A stretch of 64,000 nucleotides of DNA from Volutella citrinella (taxonomy: Eukaryota; Ascomycota; Sordariomycetes; Hypocreales; Nectriaceae), in the NCBI GenBank assembly GCA_034401135.1, contig JAWZSP010000007.1, positions 1,860,001-1,924,000 of the forward strand. The letters are read 5' to 3'. A model generated the notes under the pieces. The model had not been told where the DNA came from. It ran no database searches and was given only the letters and a program-made list of their open reading frames with translations. The stretch's first letter is position 1, and each line of letters starts with the position of its first letter. Below are positions 42,372 to 54,507 of the stretch, in pieces. A program made the translations under genes and the position numbers.

Positions 42372-44777
42372 TCAAATCAGTCGCAGCACCAGCGCAATCA
42401 ACGCACCCACGAGAGCCAACAACCCTAAAACGACGGCCTGCCAGACAGCCTCGTCCTCCAGCCACGCCTCCACACTAGGCGGCAGCAGGCTGGCCGGGAA
42501 CGGCGGCGGGTACGCCATACGCTGCTCCACCACCCGCTGCACCAGGTGGCTCTGCACGTCGAGGATGCGCACCGTGACCCTGTGATTAAACCCGCGGCTC
42601 GCGTCGTGGCGCACAAAGAGCGTCTGCTTGGCCTCGTTCAGGGACCACTCGCCGTCGCTGACGTCGATCTGCAGCTTGTGCTTGGCGTAGTGGTACGCCG
42701 GGATGAAGATCTCCGTCTGGCCCGCCTTGGGTGAGTCTGAGGCCGAGACCGCCTTGTCGCTGCGCCACTCAAAGTCGAAGCGCAGCGTGCGCGGGTCCCA
42801 GTTGGACCTCAGCGTCTCGCCGGCAATCTTGGCCGCGTACGGCCGGATCACGACATCCAAAACTCGGCCGCCCCGGTAGAGCTCGTCCTGCTCGTGGAGC
42901 CTGTTGCGGTAGTCGGCGTGGACCGGGAGGCCGCCGTCCGTCTCGTCCCCGTTCATCAGCGAGAAGTCCTCCTTGTTCCACCCGTCGCCGTACTCGACGC
43001 GGTTGTGCGGGTTGTAGTTCCACAGCGTGAACCCGATCTGGTTGTCCTCCATGGCAGCGATGAGCGCGTTCATCAAATCGCGCTGCTTGTCGAACTGTCC
43101 GGTCTGAAGCGCCTTGCGGCCGTTAATGTCAAACGGAATGCCTATTTCGCCAATAATAGTCGGCAGCGAGCCGAGAGAGGTCTGGCCGTATTTGACAACA
43201 TTTCCCAGTTGCTTCCTGTAGTTCTTTCGCAGGCCCGATGACCCAAAATACAGGGCGTTGAGTATAAACATGCCTCTGGCAAGTCCCTGAACATTCACAC
43301 TCATCCACGCGTGGTGCTTGCTGAATAGCACATTGAGGTCGTAGAAGTGGGGTGCGTACACCAGGTTCTCTGGCCTGCGGGCAGTCAGGACAGTCTTCTC
43401 GGCGTACTTTTGCTTCAACAAGCTCGCGTCATTCTCAAACCCAGGCTTTGGCCATGGCGGGATGAACTCGTTTGGAATGGGCTCGATAAAGGACAGTTGT
43501 CCGGGCGTCTTTTGTGCTGTTCGCTCCGAGAATCGTTGCAGGAACGGCGCATAGAAATCCCTATACCATTCAATGGGCTGGCCTTCCCGGCCTGGTCTGT
43601 GGTCCACCTCGAAATAATTCTCCTGGAGCACAACCGGGGACCGCTTCTTCTCATCCCAGTCCCATACCTTGTGCGCACGCCACACACACTGGCCCATGCC
43701 GTGCTGGAACTCAGCCGGCTTCGTCTTGTCCCGAGGCAGCCACGCCGAGCGCCCCTTGGGGTCGACCAGCGACCGATGGGACACTCGAGTGGGGAACGGC
43801 CAGGACTTCACATAGAACTTGACCTCTTGGGCATAGCCGCTGCCCAATGCCAGAGCCTGAGTAAAGGTCGGGTAGTGGCCAATGTGCAGGTCCGTCTCGT
43901 AGTTCCAGCCGTGGAATCCGTGGAGGTTGATGAGGCCTCGATGGGGTTCGTTCATGGGCTCGAAACCGAGGCATGCTTCGAGATGGCCGACCTCGTCTGC
44001 CAGTCGACCAAAGGCCTCAATGTAGGCGTCCTGAAGATATTCTTGTATGGAAACCACTTCATGCTCCCCTCCGTCGCCAGAAGAACGGTGGCACTTGAGC
44101 TCGGGAGCCAATGCCTCACCGGCCCAGAACAATGTCGCCATGGTGGACGCTGCGAGCTTCTGATACCCTGAAGGCCACACAAATGGGCCGCCCGGCTCCT
44201 TTTCACTGATGAGGCCCTTGGCTCTCCGCTCCTCATCCTGACCATGAACATAGGCAGCACCGGTATCAGTAAAGGACTCAATGTCGAGACCGGCGGCTTC
44301 AAAGGTCCAGCCAGGCGCGCCACTGCCTCCACTGAAACGGCTCCAGACATCCTGGTGGGCGCAGATAAAGCACTTGATTCCATACTGGGGCATCAACTCG
44401 ATGAGTTGCCGCAGGTAGCTCATGTACTCCAGGTCGAGATCATTGTCCGGGTCTGGGCCTGAGTGGCCCAGAGACTCCCAGGTGACGAGCAGGCGCACCA
44501 GAGGGAGGCCCCATGCCCGGAGGCGCCGGAAATGGAGATGGGCCTCGTCAATTGGGAACGGCCTCCCGGTGAAGGTGACGGTGCGATGCTCATAGAAGCC
44601 GTCGGTGAGGTGGGACAGGCCATTGGGGGTCGTAGGCAGTTTACTGGCGCCCGAGATGTTGAGGCCGCGGAGGGCGACAACGCGGCCGTGGGCGTCAATG
44701 AAGGAGGTGCCGTCAATGCGGATCTCGCCGCCTAGGGCTGCGTCGGAGAGGTCGTGGGCGGCGAATGTCTCGTCCAT
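42372..44777 (-). CDS. GH5_12 membrane-anchored steryl/ceramide beta-glucosidase
   Basis: Predicted glycosidase of the EGCrP/steryl-beta-glucosidase group (GH5 subfamily 12), acting on ergosteryl glucoside or glucosylceramide. Intronless, 801 residues from MDETFAAHDLSDAALGG at 44777. The longer frame to 44945 adds 56 low-complexity residues and is not favoured. The barrel starts RIDGTSFIDAHGRVVALRGLN. The general acid/base is Glu277 (FEPMNEPHRG) and the nucleophile Glu544 (TIIGEIGIPFD). A C-terminal beta domain (about residues 640-760) precedes a terminal membrane helix (AVVLGLLALVGALIALVLRL) with no tail, so the enzyme faces the cytosol or vacuole membrane. Which of the two lipids it prefers is not visible. 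Confidence 0.9.
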   Translation of the reverse strand: MDETFAAHDLSDAALGGEIRIDGTSFIDAHGRVVALRGLNISGASKLPTTPNGLSHLTDGFYEHRTVTFTGRPFPIDEAHLHFRRLRAWGLPLVRLLVTWESLGHSGPDPDNDLDLEYMSYLRQLIELMPQYGIKCFICAHQDVWSRFSGGSGAPGWTFEAAGLDIESFTDTGAAYVHGQDEERRAKGLISEKEPGGPFVWPSGYQKLAASTMATLFWAGEALAPELKCHRSSGDGGEHEVVSIQEYLQDAYIEAFGRLADEVGHLEACLGFEPMNEPHRGLINLHGFHGWNYETDLHIGHYPTFTQALALGSGYAQEVKFYVKSWPFPTRVSHRSLVDPKGRSAWLPRDKTKPAEFQHGMGQCVWRAHKVWDWDEKKRSPVVLQENYFEVDHRPGREGQPIEWYRDFYAPFLQRFSERTAQKTPGQLSFIEPIPNEFIPPWPKPGFENDASLLKQKYAEKTVLTARRPENLVYAPHFYDLNVLFSKHHAWMSVNVQGLARGMFILNALYFGSSGLRKNYRKQLGNVVKYGQTSLGSLPTIIGEIGIPFDINGRKALQTGQFDKQRDLMNALIAAMEDNQIGFTLWNYNPHNRVEYGDGWNKEDFSLMNGDETDGGLPVHADYRNRLHEQDELYRGGRVLDVVIRPYAAKIAGETLRSNWDPRTLRFDFEWRSDKAVSASDSPKAGQTEIFIPAYHYAKHKLQIDVSDGEWSLNEAKQTLFVRHDASRGFNHRVTVRILDVQSHLVQRVVEQRMAYPPPFPASLLPPSVEAWLEDEAVWQAVVLGLLALVGALIALVLRLI

Positions 44778-45454
44778 GGTGAGTGGCGGGCGGGTTCGCT
44801 GTTGGAGGACGGCGAGCGACGGCGAGGCGGAGCCACGTTTTGAAGTTGCGCCGCCACCCACCAGCCAGCAGCCAGTCACCAACATAGCGGCCCCTGATGG
44901 TGGCTGGGTACCTGGTGTAGCGCCTGCAGGCACCAGCACATGCACTCCATGATAGTGGCGGTCAACTCTCCAGCAGGTGGGTAGCTCAGGGAGCCCCTAG
45001 GGTCCCCCTCCCCTGGCAGTAATTAGCTGCAGGCTGCAGCATTATCTCCAACCCCACGTGTTTCGCAGGCAGCAGCTCCTGCAAGCGAGACACAACGGGA
45101 CAGGAGCATTGGATCCGTTGGCAGGTTGACAATGGCACAATGGAGATGTAAATGGTAGAGAACAGTGTGCGTAGAAATTAATTATGCATTTACATGGACG
45201 CTATTTAGGCTGAAGGACTCATCACTTGCATCTCCGATTTGGGCAAGTCGGATGAACCATCTGCGTTCTCTCCACCCCATCTCCGATTGGCACGTCGCAA
45301 AACTCGGTCTCGGGGCGCACGGCCCGTTGCCCGATTCCATTGTCCAACGGTAACTCTAATGCCTACAATGCAATGCAATGCCTGCTGGAGAGATTTCCGA
45401 CTGACGGAGATTCGGCGACGGAGAGTATTCAGGATGAAAGGACTCGGCGCAACC

Positions 45455-45472
45455 AAAAAAAAAAAAAAAAAA
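45455..45472 (+). repeat. Poly(A)18 tract
   Basis: Eighteen consecutive A, the longest homopolymer seen. Such tracts exclude nucleosomes in fungal promoters; no target-site duplication is obvious, so it need not be a retroposed tail. Confidence 0.8.
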
Positions 45473-45911
45473 GACTTCATTCTGCCCAACCTACTGACAG
45501 TAACACCAATTGACATCCACGACACTGGGCGATGGTATCACTGCATCATAGACTCGTCTTCTCCGTCACCGCAATATCCCTAACACATTCCCGACTGAAC
45601 AGTCTCCACTCTTCCGGTCCATCCGGAGTCATTCGCGGGGAATCTCGCCTGAGATGATGAGCACGCTGCTTCACTGAGCCCACAAATCCGCCGCACACAA
45701 ACGCCAGGCCTAGCAGGGCCGGCCCCGGAGCCCGCGAACCGGTGACGTTAATTCCGCGCGGCTCCAAGATGCAGCATCCGCGCCTCACCCGAGGATCTGC
45801 CACCCCACAGCGGCGGCCATGATTATCTCTGATACGAGCGCCTGCTGCCGCCTCCACAATTCCGATGCTGGGGGTCCTGGGTGGGTGGGCTCATCGATCA
45901 GAAACCAAATC

Positions 45912-45918
45912 TATAAAA
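45912..45918 (+). promoter_or_regulatory. TATA-like element of the MFS transporter gene
   Basis: TATAAAA sits 107-113 bp upstream of the ATG at 46025. Confidence 0.6.
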
Positions 45919-46024
45919 CCTGTTCCTTGGCGCCACCTGCGCTACCCCATCTGTCAACGTCCAGCATCTTCTGCTGCTTCGCCCATCTCGATTGCTTCGC
46001 GTGTCGTCCCATTCCTCCGTGATC

Positions 46025-47580
46025 ATGACTGCGACTGGCTCGTCGACGACTGTGCTCGAGCCAATTGAGCTCCGGGCTCACCCTGCGGACCATCAGTCCA
46101 CTTTCGCCGCTTCCGAGGGCCAGCGTCTCGGATCTAGTTCCGATGGCAACGAGGGCAGCCCTACGCCCGATGATGCGGCACTCCAGGCCGAGACATGGAA
46201 GCACCCGCGCTCAAACACGTTTAAGCTGGGCGCCACCTTCATCAGCATGCTCACAACTGGTGCCAACGACGCAGCCTATGGTGTAAGGACTGACTTGCCT
46301 GTTGCTCCCAATACGCCCCCAGTATCACATACACTAACACTACTTCTTCATATAGGCCCTACTTCCATATGTAAGCCAATGAGCAAGCTACCCCCTCCAT
46401 CTTGCTTACAGCCAGTAGCTAGAGACGTACTACAAACTCAACTATGTCGTCGTGTCGCTCATCTTCCTGTCCCCATTTGTCGGCTACGTCCTCGCTGCCG
46501 CCCTCAACAACACCCTCCACAACAGGGTGGGCCAGCGTGGCATCGCGTTCCTGTGCGGAATCTCCCATCTCATCGCCTACCTCGTCATCTGCTTCCATCC
46601 CCCGTACCCTTGCCTGGTCGTCGTCTATGCCATCGCCGGCTTCGGCAACGGCATCGGCGACGCCGCGTGGAACGCCTGGGTCGGGAACCTGCACAAGCCC
46701 AACGAGCTCTTGGGTCTGCTGCACGCGTCCTACGGCGTCGGAGGCACCATTGCGCCCCTGATTGCGACGTCGATGATTGCCGAAGGCGGGCTTCCTTGGT
46801 ACACCTTCTACTACATCTTGGTAAGCAGCCACGATGAAGATACCGCTCGCCATCTGCCCCCCTGCTAACACGGCGCCAACACAGATTGGACTCTCCGTCC
46901 TCGAGCTGACCTCTTGCGTCGCTGCCTTCTGGGACGCAGGCCCGGAGCAGTACAAGGCATCCATCAAGTCCAGCGAGGAGAGTGGCGCGAGCATGAAGGT
47001 CGCCCTCTTGAAGATGCCATACGCCCGCGTGGCCTGGATCTCCGCCATATTCCTGCTCTGCTATGTCGGCGTTGAAGTCTCCCTCGGAGGCTGGATCGTC
47101 CAGTTCATGATCCGCGAACGTAACGCCGAAAAGTTCCCTGCTGGAATGACCTCGACTGGCTTCTGGCTCGGCCTCACAGTTGGCAGGGCCATTCTCGGCG
47201 TCATCACTCCCCGCATCGGCGTCAAGCGGGCCGTCTCCCTCTACATCCCCGCCATCATGGCCCTGGAGCTCGTCTTCTGGCTGGTGCCACAGTTCTACGT
47301 TTCTGCCGTCACGGTCGCGTTCCAGGGCTTCTTCCTCGGGCCGCTATTTCCGGCCGTAGTAGTCGCCACGACAAACGTGCTCCCCAGACATCTTCACCTG
47401 CCCACGATTGGCTTCGCAGCCGCTTTTGGAGGCAGCGGCGCTGCTATTCTGCCCTTTGCAGTGGGCACCCTTGCACAGGCTAAGGGCGTCATGGTGCTGC
47501 AGCCCATCATTTTGGCCTTGCTGGGCGTACTGCTCATCCTCTGGCTTTGCCTACCAAGGATGGAGAAGAAGCGAGATTAG
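46025..47580 (+). CDS. Major facilitator superfamily transporter
   Basis: Four exons (46025-46282, 46356-46370, 46419-46820, 46885-47580) give 456 residues. The second exon is 15 nt and encodes ALLPY, completing the conserved GALLPYLETYYKLNY motif between helices 1 and 2. About 12 membrane helices are visible (for example VVVSLIFLSPFVGYVLAAAL, AWISAIFLLCYVGVEVSLGG, FGGSGAAILPFAVGTLAQ). The first 65 residues are hydrophilic and cytosolic. The fold resembles the fucose permease / yeast Bsc6 branch rather than drug/H+ antiporters. The substrate is unknown. ATG 46025 is the first in the mRNA after the TATA element. It converges with the antiporter gene, 188 bp away. Confidence 0.9.
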
Positions 47581-47768
47581 GCAATTGGGGCGGTTCAAAT
47601 AGCCCGTAAATAGGGTAGAAACTAGGTCTCAATTTGTCTATTTAGAACCAAACTGTACAGTGGATATCTAAATACTAGACAACTCATATCAGACACATAG
47701 CTTCCCAACAGGACGCTGGACACTAATTCCTTGTGATACAATTGTATGGTCGTAAATCAAGTTCGTCA

Positions 47769-50495
47769 TTAACTGGCGTGTGAGTCTACACTGTTTTTTC
47801 TTGGGGCTGCGGATTTGCTGGGCGCCGAGTGCTTGGCTTGGATTACCAGAACACTGGCATTAGCTGTGCCGGTACGCTTAATCTCGGAGATGAGACTGGC
47901 CGCATTGTCGCCCAGCGCGTTGCGAATGCCTGCAACGCTAGAGCCGGCAGCGTCGACATCCATCTCAGCAACCGACCGACCGAGAATGAAGATGGTCGAC
48001 TGATTGTTGTCTACCTGCTCGCCAAGAAGACTGGCTACGACAGAGCCAGAGCCACCATCGACCTCGGAGAAGCTGACACGACTGGAGACGGAATCTGAGA
48101 TGCTCGACTTAATGCGGATCAGATGGACGTCGCTGGCTTGGGGCTTTGTGGACACAACGTTGACCTCTAGCTTGGGGTTCTGAGCGAACTGGAGAGCGAG
48201 GCGGATTGCGTAAACGTCATCAGCTTTTCCAGTGTACAGGACACGGATGAGCTTCTTTTGGCGGCTTTCGGCCGAATGAAACTTGACTGCCGACGGGTCT
48301 TGGACGGAAGCTCTGCTCACCCCCGAAACGGTTCTCGACAGCTGCGCCGTGGGCCTCACGCCAGTCTCGGAATTCGTGGGGTCCAGGAGCGTTCTGTCGA
48401 CAAAGACACCAGAGGCGGCAACCGGTCGCGCTTGGTCAAAAATGGTGGACATGAGGTGAGAGAAATCACCATTAGCCAGCGGGTCGCCCCGGGAGGCGCT
48501 GTAGAACGAAGGAAGCTCAGAAATGGTGCCGGTTTCGCTCCAAGGAACGAGAATGAGGTCGCTCTTCAGCTTCGTCGCCTCAGTAGCGAGAGTGTCGGCG
48601 AAGGAATCCTCAGGAACCACGGAAATCTGACCAGACACGAGGACGTCCCTGGATGTATTGTTCGCCGATGTGCCAAAGGCCTTGATGATGGGGTCGTGGC
48701 CGGCAAACTCTTCAATTTCAGACACCTTCATCACAGAGGAGTTACGCTCGGTGAGCCCGACCAAGCGACAGGCGTGGACACGGAGAAGTGGCTGGGGTGG
48801 GCCATCGTGCTCCTCAGAGTCGGGCTGCGGCATAATCATCGGATGAGCAGCGTCCTTTTCTCCGGCTGAGTTCTCAGTCGAGGAGCCCCGGCTGTCATCC
48901 GCCGCAGCACTAGAAGTAAACAGGTTAACGGTGGAGAGCAGGCTGGATAAGCCGTCGGTACGCAGGTAGACAAAGAGGCGACTGACGACATCCTTGCCTG
49001 CCTCATCATCCTCGCCCTCTTCGCTGTGGGTGAGCGGGTTGCCGTCCCAGTCGATCTTGCCTTGCTTCCAGAGCTCGAGCTTGCGCTGATACGACGGAGG
49101 GTAGAGCCAGCTAGTCAAGGGGGCTGTCAGGAAGGTAGTGACGAGAGCCATGACGACAAACATGGTGAAAGTACGAGGGCTGAGAATCTTGGCTTGGAGA
49201 CCAATGTTGAGGACAATAAGCTCAACAAGACCCTTGCAGGACATGAGAGTGCCAATGGTGAAGGACTCGCGCCAAACCAGACCATTGAGCCTGGCGCCCA
49301 GGGTGCCGCCAATCAGTTTGGTGAAGAAAGCGACGAAGATGACGGCAAAGACGTAGCCCCAAATGATTCCACTGTCGAGGAGACCCAGGTTGGTGTTGAT
49401 GCCCGACAACGCGAAGAATAGGGGCACAAAGAGTGTAGATATGAGGTCCTCGATCTTCTCGGTCAGCTTTATCGCAAAACCGCCTTCGTGCGGGCACATC
49501 AGTCCGACCATGAAAGCACCAAAGATGGAGTGGACGCCGATGATGCTGGTGAAGAAGGCGGACGCAAAGACGAGGAAGATCGTCAGCGCAACGACAGCCT
49601 CCGAGGGACCGTTCTCCAGACTATGCGTCCTGCGGAGAACGTACATGAAGGCAGGCCGGATGGCGTAGGTCAAGAACAAGGCGTAGCCAACTGTTGCGAG
49701 CAAAATGTACACAGTGGTAACGCCAGCGCCGGAGTTGACGAGAGTGACGCAGAGGGCGAGCAGGATCCAGCCCACGACATCGTTGATAATGCCAGAAGTA
49801 AGCACGATGACACCAACGTTGGTGTTGAGCAGCTTCAGTGCCGTGAGAATACGGCACAGCACGGGGAAGGCAGTGATGGCAATGGCGACGCCAATGAAGA
49901 GGCCGAAGACGGGGAAGGTAATCGGGGCCAGGCCGGGCTCGTTCTTGAACTCGTTGTACAGTCCGACGGCCAGGGCGTAGCCACAGCCAAATGGAATGGC
50001 CATGTCGAAGGATGCGACGCCGATGGCGATGCGCCAGTTGCGAAGGAGGTAGGTGAGGTTGATCTCCATGCCGACGAGGAACAGGTAGAGGATCAGGCCG
50101 ATATTCGCGGCAAGGCGGAAGGGCGCCATGCCATCCTTGGGAAAGATGGCATTTGTGAAGCCAGGGACACGGCCCAAGACTGAGGGACCGAGGATAATGC
50201 CCTGTTAAGCCCACGAGAACGGAGCGGTTAGCGGCCAAGCAGCTGGCCAAGGGGCCGACGGGCCCATTGAAGCAGGCGGACATACAGCAACGACCTCGGC
50301 GATGACGCGAGGCTCTCGAATCTTGGCCAGCGGCCAGTAGAGAATGCGGACGAGGGCGATGACGATGGTGGCCTGGATGATGAACAGGACGATAGGATCG
50401 GCAGGGTTGTACACGGTAGGGTTGAGGCCCTCGAAGATGCCGCCCTGCTTCGGGGCACGCAGAGGAGCCGTGGCGTTGGTGCTGCTGTTAGACAT
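47769..50495 (-). CDS. KHA1: Kha1-type cation/proton antiporter (CPA2)
   Basis: Two exons, 50495-50286 and 50201-47769, with an 84-nt intron give 880 residues, close to yeast Kha1 (873). Residues about 35-430 form the Na_H_Exchanger domain, with membrane segments such as DPIVLFIIQATIVIALVRIL and the joined motif AEVVAVGIILGPSVLGRVPG. The ion-binding region is LTSGIINDVVGWILLAL, which carries the paired Asn-Asp. The C-terminal 440 residues are cytosolic with two universal-stress-like halves. Yeast Kha1 acts in Golgi pH and K+ homeostasis; the same role is inferred. The tail ends with a Lys/Ser-rich stretch. Confidence 0.94.
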
Positions 50496-52805
50496 GCCGG
50501 CGGATGTCTGCGGCTGTCTTATCTCGGAGCGGGAGAGGGGTCGACTCGTCGAGTCGTTTCGAGAGTGTAACACGGACAGAGGAGCCGAATACACAAACCA
50601 ATTGCGCAGAAAAGGCTGTGATTTATACGGTTCGGAGAACGCACAGGTCTCTGGTTCTGTGCTTCCAGCAGATTCCCGTGGAGCACTATGTGGAAGAGGG
50701 AGGAGAGGGAACGTCGAAAAAGCCGGAGCTTCGCTCGTGTTCGCTCTGTGCAAGTGCTGCACAGTGCAACGGTTCGGAGGCGGGGAATGGGTGGGGGCCT
50801 CAAGGCGAGCACGGCCCCAACCTTATCCCTTGGAGGCGGTCAAGTTGCGCTCGCTTGGGGCGACGGGCGGCCTGTCAGTACGTCAGCACACTAACAATGT
50901 CCACTGCGGGGATGTGTGCCGGCCGCCCAAGGCTCAAGCATGTGGGGACTTGAACATGACAGGAACAACGCCCGCAGCCCAAAGTTTAGAGGGGGCACGC
51001 CGTGGAGTTGGAGGTTGCGCCATCCAGAGCAGAGAGGGCGCGGGTTCAATGTTTCTGACAGGGGATGGCCTCCATCAATGAGGTCGGCAGTCAGTCAGCT
51101 GGGCCGCTTGGCTTGCCTTGGGTGTAGCATGTGAGACTGGGAGCGCAATCCAATAACAAGGGTGTTCTCTTCCTTCTCCCGTGTCTGCTAAAAGCCATCC
51201 ATCTGAGGTGGTGGGTGGGTGTAGCGCACTAGTTTGCGTACTCCCCGAACCCCAGCCACTCGAGACGAAAGGCCCCAGACCCCCTGTTGCCGCGCGAGAT
51301 CCCCCCGCCAGTGCAGCCACTGTCCTCTCGGCAACCGATGCACCTGGATGCCTGCCTCAGTGCAACTGCTCAGCTGAGCAGCAACACCCTCAAGGATCCC
51401 CCATCCCAGTCACCCGACCGCCCTGTCATGCTGGGCTTATCTTTCACCGTCGGCATGTCGCTCTGACGCTCGTGGGCAGCGAACCGAGATGCCTGCGTCA
51501 TGCTAGCGGCGTGTTGGCGTTTTGCTCAAGAAAGTGGTGGTGGGCACCCCGCACACTACACTTGGTACTCCCCGGAATGGTGGCGCCTGTTGTTACTGTG
51601 TCACGGCCATCTGGCACACTATTGCCAGCTTGCCAGCCACTCAGTAGCTCTTCCGTGGCCTGGGCGCTGACTGCTCCCAGCACGAGACCCAGGCTCTAAA
51701 TCCAAGGCTGCACGCACATCCATTTCAACATTCTGTGAGCTGCATTCGAGGAATGCCCCGTACCTCGTGTCCTTCAAGATTGATTGCCTCTCCCAACGCG
51801 ACGCACCTTATTTAGGCCTCGGCGTAGTCTCAGTTCTCAATTGATCCTGCAAGCTCACGTACAAACGCAAAAAGGGATGTTGAACCGGCCTTGTTGATGG
51901 TACATAGGGTAGTGGCAGCGTCAATGCGAGGTGCCGAATCCAACGTGCTATTTTGATAAGTGGAAACTCTGGCCTGTAGAACTGGATCAATGGTTTTTTA
52001 AAGGGGAAGCGCTTTCAAATCTGACGCAAGAAGTGAATCTAGCGAATATGAATCTAGGCGAAAATATGATTGAAAATTGAAATGTCTCGTTCCGAGAGTA
52101 GGAACGTTTGTGTTTCGAGCACCCACCACACAACTTTCCAAGAGCTTGAAGATACACGCAACCTTGTATCAAAACACTTCACAGTAATGGTAGCAACTAC
52201 TAGCCGATTTTAATCCCTGATGACACCTGCCTATTTTCTGACGGCCCAAACAGACGAGGAGACAAAGTCGCACAATCTCTCCATTTAGTTTGGCTCCACA
52301 AGAAAAGGTTCAAGTGCTTCAGGCTTCCCGACTTCAATAGTTTCTAGTTTCCACTAATGTGTTAAATGACTCGAAACGTTACGCTTGGGCAGTAGTGCCC
52401 GGCTACCAGGCCATTTCTGGGTGCAAAGGGGGGTCCAGATGGTGTTTCAATTGAATTCGATACCGTTTGATAGAACAAAAGTCTGCTCTTGATGGTAAAA
52501 CCCTCTGCACCCCTCGAATAACTGTCAAATAATTGTTCACGTTGGGGATGAATCATTTATCGTCTTTCGTGCGCTATATAGTGCTACCCCACACCAAGGC
52601 CCTATCAAGTCAAAACCTATCATCCCGGGAAATAGTTCTTACGGATGAGGAGCCTCTCAGGCAGCCTCATTCAGGCAGAAGTGCATCGGAGCAGATCCGG
52701 CTGACAGAACGTTGACAACTGCAGTCTGCATCCGTATCTCGTCATCTCCTCTGCCATCATCGTCGATTTCTTGAATTTCCCAGAATTGCTCTACCTAACC
52801 TCACA
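50496..52805. other. 2.3-kb intergenic region
   Basis: It holds the antiporter promoter and the promoter of the macro-domain gene. The part from about 51,800 to 52,700 is more AT-rich than its surroundings. No frame looks like a gene, and no repeat is obvious. Confidence 0.5.
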
Positions 52806-53525
52806 ATGGCGTCGTCCTCGCAGGCGCTCCCAGACATCCATTTGATGTGCATTGACGAACAGTTCATTACGGCCTTCAATGAGGCCGCCGCCAAGCATCG
52901 CTTACCAGATGTCTCCATCATCATACATCGGTGTGGGCTTGCCGACTTGCCGTCCTCGGTCAAGTTCGACACCATCGTTTCGCCCGCGAACTCGTATGGT
53001 ATCCTGGACGGCGGATTCGATGGCGCCATATCTGAGGCCTTCTCCCCGGTGGATGATTTCCTCGCCTTGACTCGCGTGGCCCAGGCGAAGCTATACGACG
53101 AATGGCGTGGGTTCGCTCCCCCGGGCAGCTGCACGCTTGTCCCGATCCCCCGCAGCTTGAATCAACGGTCCAAGAATATGTGGGGAACCAAATGCCTAGC
53201 TCTATGCCCGACGATGCGGCTCCCCAGCAACGTGACATGGGACAGAGAGATTGTGTACGAGACCATTTGGGCCTTGCTCTGTGCCATCGACAAGCATAAT
53301 CGGTCTGTCCCTAATGGCCAGTCCGAAGACAGGCTCTCAAGCCTCCTCATGACGCCGATGGCTGCGGGGACGGGCTTTGTGAGCGCAAAGAAATGGGCGA
53401 GCCAGACGGTTTTGGCCATCAAGCACTTTGTTGCGGCACTTGATGACCCCATGCGGTGGAGATCAGCAGACTGGAGTGATTTGGCGGTTTCGACGAGTGA
53501 AGTGAAGCTGACCTGGGGACTCTGA
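52806..53525 (+). CDS. Stand-alone macro-domain protein
   Basis: Intronless, 239 residues. It has the features of an ADP-ribose-binding macro domain: FDTIVSPANSYGILDGGFDGAI (residues 54-75; Asn62 and the Gly-rich loop match the A-N-x-x-L-x-G-G-G-V/F-x-G-A-I signature) and a late PMAAGTGFVSAKKWASQ loop that corresponds to the phosphate-binding P-x-G-T-G. The whole protein is one domain, so it is the size of Poa1/ADP-ribose-1''-phosphate phosphatase types, though the spacing is longer. Likely roles are processing of tRNA-splicing by-products or removing ADP-ribose; which cannot be decided here. There is no signal peptide or membrane segment. Confidence 0.87.
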   Translation: MASSSQALPDIHLMCIDEQFITAFNEAAAKHRLPDVSIIIHRCGLADLPSSVKFDTIVSPANSYGILDGGFDGAISEAFSPVDDFLALTRVAQAKLYDEWRGFAPPGSCTLVPIPRSLNQRSKNMWGTKCLALCPTMRLPSNVTWDREIVYETIWALLCAIDKHNRSVPNGQSEDRLSSLLMTPMAAGTGFVSAKKWASQTVLAIKHFVAALDDPMRWRSADWSDLAVSTSEVKLTWGL

Positions 53526-54507
53526 GACACAGGATATAATTCAAACAAGGCCTTGCTGAAGTAAATCAATGGCTGCAAGGCTAAAGCTATTGGGATTTGA
53601 TTTTCATGCTTTTCTCCCTCTCATGCCTCGGAACTCTTGTCCGTTAGTCGGTACTTGACCCTAAGCAACTGCAGCAATTCGATGCTGCGTGAAGCGGATG
53701 CGCAATGCCGCATTTGATTTCGACGCTCATGAGTTGCGGAGAGGATTGCAGAATCTGGAGATAATCATAGCAGCTTGGATAGGCCAGCTTTGAGCATAGC
53801 GTGACAGCATACTCCGTGCTGTGTTGGAGCTGGCCATTGGTATTTGATAATAAATCCCTCTCTCCTAAGAGAAACCACGCTTTCCGCCACATTTCGACGC
53901 ACTTCCCTCCTCATTGAACCACCCGAAGGACACTCTGTCGGCTAGTAGGCTATCGGTAGATATATCCGGACTCCTAGTATCAGAATATTGAGTTCGGCAC
54001 GAGGTGAGCGAGCGAATGCGCAACTACCCCACAACGCTTCTCGGCCCGAACTTCGCTTCCGCACTAATCACGACAACGGCGTTCATAGCAATATCAGCAT
54101 TACAGAAACTTGGTAAATCGACGACGCCAATGATCCCCCAACGCTCCTAAAATGCAACGCAAACTGCATAGTTGTGATCCTTCTGCTGCCTGGTTGTTGC
54201 GAAAAATAATCCATCCTCACTCCACAGTTGAGCATAAGGAACACGAAAGATCCGGTTTCCAGATCGATCAGAGCACCAGGCCTATGATGGCGAAAGCTTA
54301 AATCTCATCGGTATCTGGATGATACCCAGGTCCCTAGGATCCCTTGAAATTGAGCTTATTACCCCGCCTGCCTCCTATTCCCCCATGCCGCGTCCAACGT
54401 CTAGAGAAACCCCGGCTTGCGTCTATCAATTGTGGCCTATCAATTTTCCTGTTTGGGACGGCAGATCAGCTACCTCGGCCAATCACCATGTTGGCATCGG
54501 GGAATTG

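Larger units (their letters stand above)
44778..46024. other. Divergent promoter region
   Basis: It serves the glucosidase (-) and the MFS transporter (+). A run of 18 A lies at 45455-45472. A TATA element for the transporter is at 45912. No gene is supported. Confidence 0.5.

Noticed and set aside
44778..44945. 56-residue N-terminal extension of the glucosidase
   Set aside because: Low complexity and lacking family similarity; the start at 44777 fits better.
45455..45472. Poly(A)18 as a sign of a retroposed transcript
   Set aside because: No target-site duplication or upstream exon remnant is visible; simple homopolymer tracts are common in fungal promoters.
53644..53892. 82-codon - strand frame between the macro and transporter genes
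   Set aside because: It is short with no start context or known domain; possibly a decayed remnant, but not supported.
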